A stretch of 9,276 bases of DNA, taken from Bacteroidales bacterium (GTDB lineage: Bacteria > Bacteroidota > Bacteroidia > Bacteroidales > UBA12077). The notes beneath the pieces were generated by a model, which worked only from the letters and a program-made list of their open reading frames with translations, was not told the origin of the DNA and ran no database searches. Shown piece by piece: positions 5,866-9,276 of this stretch (within the stretch, counting starts at the first letter, position 1; every line of letters begins with the position of its first letter). The position numbers were made by a program, and so were the translations under genes. Location of the stretch: NCBI GenBank assembly GCA_003446015.1, contig DMBU01000181.1:1-9276 (forward strand), written 5' to 3'.

Positions 5866-7221
5866 TTAAGGCACTATTACTGTTTCATTAATCCAACATC
5901 CAATTCTATGGCTAGATCCTGATTGTATGCCTGCCACAAACAAATCCTTTTTGGTTGGGACATTATCTGAATAGCTTGCAATAAATCTATTTGCCAATGT
6001 ACTAATGCTAGGATCTACGGCTCTTGCCTTTAATGCTTTATTTAAAGCGGCTACATAAACCATTCTTTTAGATACCACGTCATTTCCGCAAGAGTTGGCG
6101 CTTGATGCATACATACTTGCAATCAATAAATAGGCATTACCCATCCTTGGTTGAAATTCCAGGGCTTTATAAGCATAGGTTCTTGCTTCTTCCAATCTGC
6201 CTTTTTTTCTTAAAATTTGAGCAACTTTAAATGCATATTTAGCCTTGTTATAAGAATCTGTTTCCTGATCTATCGCTTTTTTGAAATATTCCATTGCTTT
6301 ATTGGTTTCGCCATTTTTCATTAAAATATCAGCATAAAACACAGAAGCTTGTGGTGAAGGATCTGCTTTAACATAAGCTTCAACCAAAATGTCATAGAAA
6401 GGATCATCAGTACATTCTTTGTTATACATTCTTGATACCGCTCTCTTTAACCATACAGCATCTGATTTATTTTCTTGAAAATACTTTTTGTTTAAAGGAA
6501 TCAAGTTTTCACAGGTTGAAATTGCTGCCAATTTTGCGTCCAGTGAAGTTTCAACAAGATCCAAATTGGTTAGATGTTGTTCATAAGCCATTTTGTTGTT
6601 TTTATCACGATCACTTAAAGTAGTTGAATCCTTTGCAGTAATTAAGTCTAATTGTTTTGAATATTCTTCTCTCTTTATTTCAAGGCCTTCACTAACTTCA
6701 TCATAAGTATCAAATACTTTTTGCGCATTTGTGTCTTTATATTTATTTAAGATAATATCAAAATATCTGTAAATATTGGTAGGGGAAATATCTGTAACAT
6801 CTGATTTAAAAGATTTTTCCAATAAAACGAAAACTTCATCTTCTGATGCACCTTGAGCATCTTTAAAAGTTGCGAAATCACTGTAAACTCTCGCTAAGTC
6901 TTGAGGGAAATGTTGCAATCTTTGGGTGTAAACTCTTTCAACAAGTTTTACTGCAGCCGCTTTATCGGCTGGAGTTGTTGCGGCTTCCAATCGGCTTTCG
7001 GCGATTTTAATACCCAATTTATATATATTTACGGTAAGTGTTGGACAATGATCCATAGTCCATAACCAGTTTTCGTAGGCAACATCGTATTTACCGGCGC
7101 TGTAATCACCTTTAAACAAATTGTATTTAATAATACATTCTTCGTTTTCCGCTTGTGAAAAAACAACCGGGGCTGAAACTATAAAAAATAATACAGCTAA
7201 AATTTGTCTCATTTGTCTCAT
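5866..7221 (-). CDS. Secreted/periplasmic TPR protein of unknown function
   Basis: The 451 residues begin with a signal peptide (basic MRQMRQ, hydrophobic 7-20, probable cleavage after FSQ at 21-23). A helical domain follows, then at least two clear tetratricopeptide repeats (about 289-321 and 324-358) with a weaker helical pair near 385-415. TPR arrays bind partner proteins, so an adaptor role in the periplasm or at the outer membrane is likely; no enzyme motif is visible. Cysteines at 29, 59, 237, 270, 378 and 442 could form disulfides after export. The start codon region is a tandem duplication of ATGAGACAA (7221-7204), so Met1 or Met4 could initiate. The gene follows the outer-membrane protein gene by 15 nt and precedes lptC by 37 nt. 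It is a familiar neighbour of lptC and coaX in Flavobacteriaceae, but I know of no assigned function. Confidence 0.85.
   Translation of the reverse strand: MRQMRQILAVLFFIVSAPVVFSQAENEECIIKYNLFKGDYSAGKYDVAYENWLWTMDHCPTLTVNIYKLGIKIAESRLEAATTPADKAAAVKLVERVYTQRLQHFPQDLARVYSDFATFKDAQGASEDEVFVLLEKSFKSDVTDISPTNIYRYFDIILNKYKDTNAQKVFDTYDEVSEGLEIKREEYSKQLDLITAKDSTTLSDRDKNNKMAYEQHLTNLDLVETSLDAKLAAISTCENLIPLNKKYFQENKSDAVWLKRAVSRMYNKECTDDPFYDILVEAYVKADPSPQASVFYADILMKNGETNKAMEYFKKAIDQETDSYNKAKYAFKVAQILRKKGRLEEARTYAYKALEFQPRMGNAYLLIASMYASSANSCGNDVVSKRMVYVAALNKALKARAVDPSISTLANRFIASYSDNVPTKKDLFVAGIQSGSSHRIGCWINETVIVP
7204..7221 (-). repeat. Tandem 9-bp duplication at the TPR gene start
   Basis: ATGAGACAAATGAGACAA on the minus strand is two exact copies of a 9-base unit that contains the start codon, giving MRQMRQ. 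Both ATGs are in frame and either gives an intact signal peptide. Confidence 0.9.
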
Positions 7222-7236
7222 CGTCTTAATTTTTAA

Positions 7237-8520
7237 TTAAAATATTTCTAATTTTTTAAACCATTTGTCATTTAATGAAAGGCCTAATCTAAAATTCACA
7301 TAATTTTCTTGTACTAAGCCATTCGCTGTTTGTCCTCTTTTTCCTATCTCAAATCCGATATTCAAATTAGACAGTTGCTTACTCATTGGCAACCCTACTC
7401 CAAAAGATATGCCAAAATCGTCAATCGCAGTAAAATCGGTTCCATTTCCTGATGCATCAATCAATAATCCGGTGTTTTCGAATTTAACTCCAGCTCTATA
7501 GGTTACTCTATCCCAGTAACTTGTAATTGAATTGAATTTTGGGGTATAAAAACCACCCACTGCTATTTTACTGTAATTATCGTAATCTATTTTTGAATAA
7601 TTATTAAAAACACCGCCACTCAATGCCAAAGCATTTTGAAAACTGTAATCAACTCCCGCATACCATTTGTTGTCTTTACCCAAACCAAGTCCTAAAGTTG
7701 ATTTTAATGGGGACTTAAGAATTCCGGTACTATTTGTGCTTAAAATGGTGTCACGAGGCGATTCAAATGTCCCTAATGAAACCGAATATAAATACTCATT
7801 GCCTGTTGCCTCAATTTCGTTATTAAAATTAAAATTTCCGCCTAAAAGGAAGTCCATTTTATCATTCATTTTTGCTTTATAATGAAATCCTCCGTTCAAA
7901 GCCAGTCCTTTTATGTTTGAAGTTGTTTGGTATTTTGTGGCCAAAGCATTGCCTTTCACCTGATTTAAGATGCTGTTTTCAACTTTTCCGAAAATATAAT
8001 TTCCCTGTAAACCAACACTGAAGTTCTTAAAAGGTTTGTACCCAACACTTAAAAACAATTTATTTGTTCCGCCTTCACCAATATATTGCGTAACTTCTGT
8101 AAGGTTATTCTCGGAATCGTATTCATTTGATACCAACGAATATCCTACGGAGGAATTTGGCAACAAACCAATGGTCATTCCAGCTTTTTCACCTAAGGGA
8201 AACCCAATAGCCAAATAAGAAAGGTATGTTGCGGAAGCTCTTTGTTTGTCGTTACTGTCTTTTGCAGTACTGTTCAAACTTTCTATAGCCATTGTATAGG
8301 TTGTAAATCTCAAAGATGCATTTGCAGCAGGATTTAAAAAATTTAAACGATAGCTTTCATTTAAAGAAACGCCAACCCCGCCCATACTCAATTGCTCAAC
8401 AGTACTTTCGTTATTTTTATCTCCAATTCCGAAAAATGAATAAGATGATGTATTGTTTTTTTGTGAAAAACCGACAATAGATACAAATAGTGTTATAATT
8501 ACTATTATTTTTTTTATCAT
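7237..8520 (-). CDS. Outer-membrane beta-barrel-like protein, related in style to FadL/OmpP1
   Basis: The 427 residues start with a signal peptide (MIKK, hydrophobic 5-17, probable cleavage after FSQ at residues 18-20). The mature part alternates short amphipathic strands rich in Gly, Ser, Asn and aromatic residues and ends in Phe after WFKKLEIF, as outer-membrane barrels usually do. The N-terminal region (SYSFFGIGD, GGVGVSLN, NFLNPAANASLRFTTY) resembles the plug-side start of FadL/OmpP1-type long-chain fatty acid or hydrophobic-compound channels, where an NPA motif is typical. The assignment to that family is an inference from pattern, so the substrate is unknown. The ATG at 8520 directly abuts the coaX stop codon (TAAATG, zero gap), so translation is probably coupled. 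Codons 2-5 contain an A8 tract. Confidence 0.82.
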   Translation of the reverse strand: MIKKIIVIITLFVSIVGFSQKNNTSSYSFFGIGDKNNESTVEQLSMGGVGVSLNESYRLNFLNPAANASLRFTTYTMAIESLNSTAKDSNDKQRASATYLSYLAIGFPLGEKAGMTIGLLPNSSVGYSLVSNEYDSENNLTEVTQYIGEGGTNKLFLSVGYKPFKNFSVGLQGNYIFGKVENSILNQVKGNALATKYQTTSNIKGLALNGGFHYKAKMNDKMDFLLGGNFNFNNEIEATGNEYLYSVSLGTFESPRDTILSTNSTGILKSPLKSTLGLGLGKDNKWYAGVDYSFQNALALSGGVFNNYSKIDYDNYSKIAVGGFYTPKFNSITSYWDRVTYRAGVKFENTGLLIDASGNGTDFTAIDDFGISFGVGLPMSKQLSNLNIGFEIGKRGQTANGLVQENYVNFRLGLSLNDKWFKKLEIF

Positions 8521-9246
8521 TTACTTTATATTATAAGTCAAAATTGTGTTCAATCCTTCTAACAAAAAATTAGGATTGGCAAATATGCCATTTTTTAATC
8601 TATTTGACAAGAAATTTACATCTCCTCCTGTTAAAACAACTGTTAAATCTGTATTTTTTTTTCTATACTGATTAATAATTCCATCAATTTCATTTATAAC
8701 ACCATTTATAACGCCAGAATGAATGCTTGTTTCGGTAGAATTTCCAACCAATTCAAATTTTTCTGAAACCTCGAGCAACGGCAATTTTTCAGTAAAAAAA
8801 TTTAATGCTTTGTATCGCATTTGCAGTCCGGGCGAAATTGCACCGCCATAATAAATTCCTTCATTGTTAATATAGTCATACGTAATACAAGTTCCTGCGT
8901 CAATGATTAAAACATTTTTGTTAGTATATTTCGATATTGCCGAAGAAACCAACGCAATTCTGTCAACTCCTAAGGTTTTTGGCGTGGTATATTTATTCAA
9001 AAATGGCACTTTGGTGTTGTAATTCAGCTCAATTAAGTTTATTTCGGCGTGTAATTTAGCGATTTGAGCTTTTTTTAAGGAACCAACTGAAGAAATAATT
9101 GCATTGCTGCATTGGTATTTTTTTATGATTTCAATAACATCAGAATCGAATGATTCTTTTGTAATGCTTTCAGTATGAATCAATTTACTGTTATAAAAAA
9201 CAGCAGTTTTAATTCTTGTATTGCCAACATCTATGATTAAGTTCAT
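8521..9246 (-). CDS. coaX: Type III pantothenate kinase (CoaX)
   Basis: Cytosolic enzyme that phosphorylates pantothenate to 4'-phosphopantothenate, the first committed step of coenzyme A synthesis. Type III enzymes need a monovalent cation and are not inhibited by CoA. The 241 residues carry the full set of ASKHA-fold motifs: DVGNT (6-10, phosphate binding), LGVDR (92-96, with the Asp thought to be the catalytic base), DAGTC (116-120), GGAISPG (134-140), the helix around SIHSGVINGVINEID (174-188) and TGGD (206-209). Length is normal for the family (about 240-260). The ATG at 9246 places DVGNT at the usual distance from the N-terminus, and a promoter-like box lies 19 nt upstream. It is the first visible gene of the minus-strand run and is followed without a gap by the outer-membrane protein gene. 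Confidence 0.96.
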   Translation of the reverse strand: MNLIIDVGNTRIKTAVFYNSKLIHTESITKESFDSDVIEIIKKYQCSNAIISSVGSLKKAQIAKLHAEINLIELNYNTKVPFLNKYTTPKTLGVDRIALVSSAISKYTNKNVLIIDAGTCITYDYINNEGIYYGGAISPGLQMRYKALNFFTEKLPLLEVSEKFELVGNSTETSIHSGVINGVINEIDGIINQYRKKNTDLTVVLTGGDVNFLSNRLKNGIFANPNFLLEGLNTILTYNIK

Positions 9247-9265
9247 TCTTATTACTTAAAGAGTT

Positions 9266-9273
9266 CAAAAATA
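9266..9273 (-). promoter_or_regulatory. Candidate -7 promoter box of the coaX operon
   Basis: TATTTTTG on the minus strand matches TAnnTTTG exactly and lies 19 nt before the coaX ATG, a good distance for a short leader. The expected -33 box would fall at or beyond the right window edge, so it cannot be checked. Confidence 0.5.
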
Positions 9274-9276
9274 CAA

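Noticed and set aside
8508..8515. A8 tract at codons 2-5 of the outer-membrane protein gene as a phase-variation switch
   Set aside because: Runs of 8-9 A or T occur elsewhere here (for example 8654-8662 in coaX) as expected in an AT-rich genome with Lys-rich N-termini. There is no other sign of slippage control.

Overview
The window looks like a core chromosomal segment of a member of the Bacteroidota, most likely Flavobacteriaceae. The evidence is low G+C (roughly one third by eye), TAA at all eight gene ends, promoter-like boxes of the TAnnTTTG type, a Rho factor with a Q/N-rich N-terminal extension, and the gene set coaX - outer-membrane protein - TPR protein - lptC - small membrane protein - CNNM/CBS protein - PpiD-like foldase. 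I see no mobile element, CRISPR array, rRNA, tRNA, defence cassette or sign of recent transfer.

Layout. Positions 1-1226 (+) hold the 3' part of rho, cut by the left edge. Positions 1227-1522 are a convergent intergenic region. It holds three consecutive inverted repeats in the rho 3' untranslated region (1230-1307) and two strong intrinsic terminators (1335-1363 and 1471-1509); the second is a perfect 17-bp stem that can serve both strands. Everything from 1523 to 9246 is on the minus strand. Read in the direction of transcription: coaX (9246-8521), an outer-membrane barrel-like protein (8520-7237), a secreted TPR protein (7221-5866), the lipoprotein lptC (5828-5268), a 63-residue two-helix membrane protein (5264-5073) and a CNNM/CBS/CorC-type membrane protein (5069-3804). 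A weak terminator (3771-3805) and a promoter-like sequence (3717-3747) then separate the ppiD-like foldase gene (3685-1523).

How the genes fit together. Apart from coaX (first step of coenzyme A synthesis) and rho (transcription termination), every product is predicted to sit in or act on the cell envelope: LPS export (LptC), an outer-membrane protein, a periplasmic TPR protein, two inner-membrane proteins and a periplasm-facing prolyl isomerase/chaperone. The six-gene run has junctions of 0, 15, 37, 3 and 3 nt, so co-transcription from a promoter just upstream of coaX is likely. Four of those five junctions keep the same reading frame, with a single TAA between neighbouring genes.

I did not find a clearly new system. 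The items most worth a second look are the low-complexity Rho tail and its 15-bp repeats, the uncharacterised envelope genes linked to lptC (outer-membrane protein, TPR protein, 63-residue protein), the structured rho 3' untranslated region, the in-frame gene junctions, the possibly multi-parvulin PpiD, and the lipoprotein rather than single-helix form of LptC.
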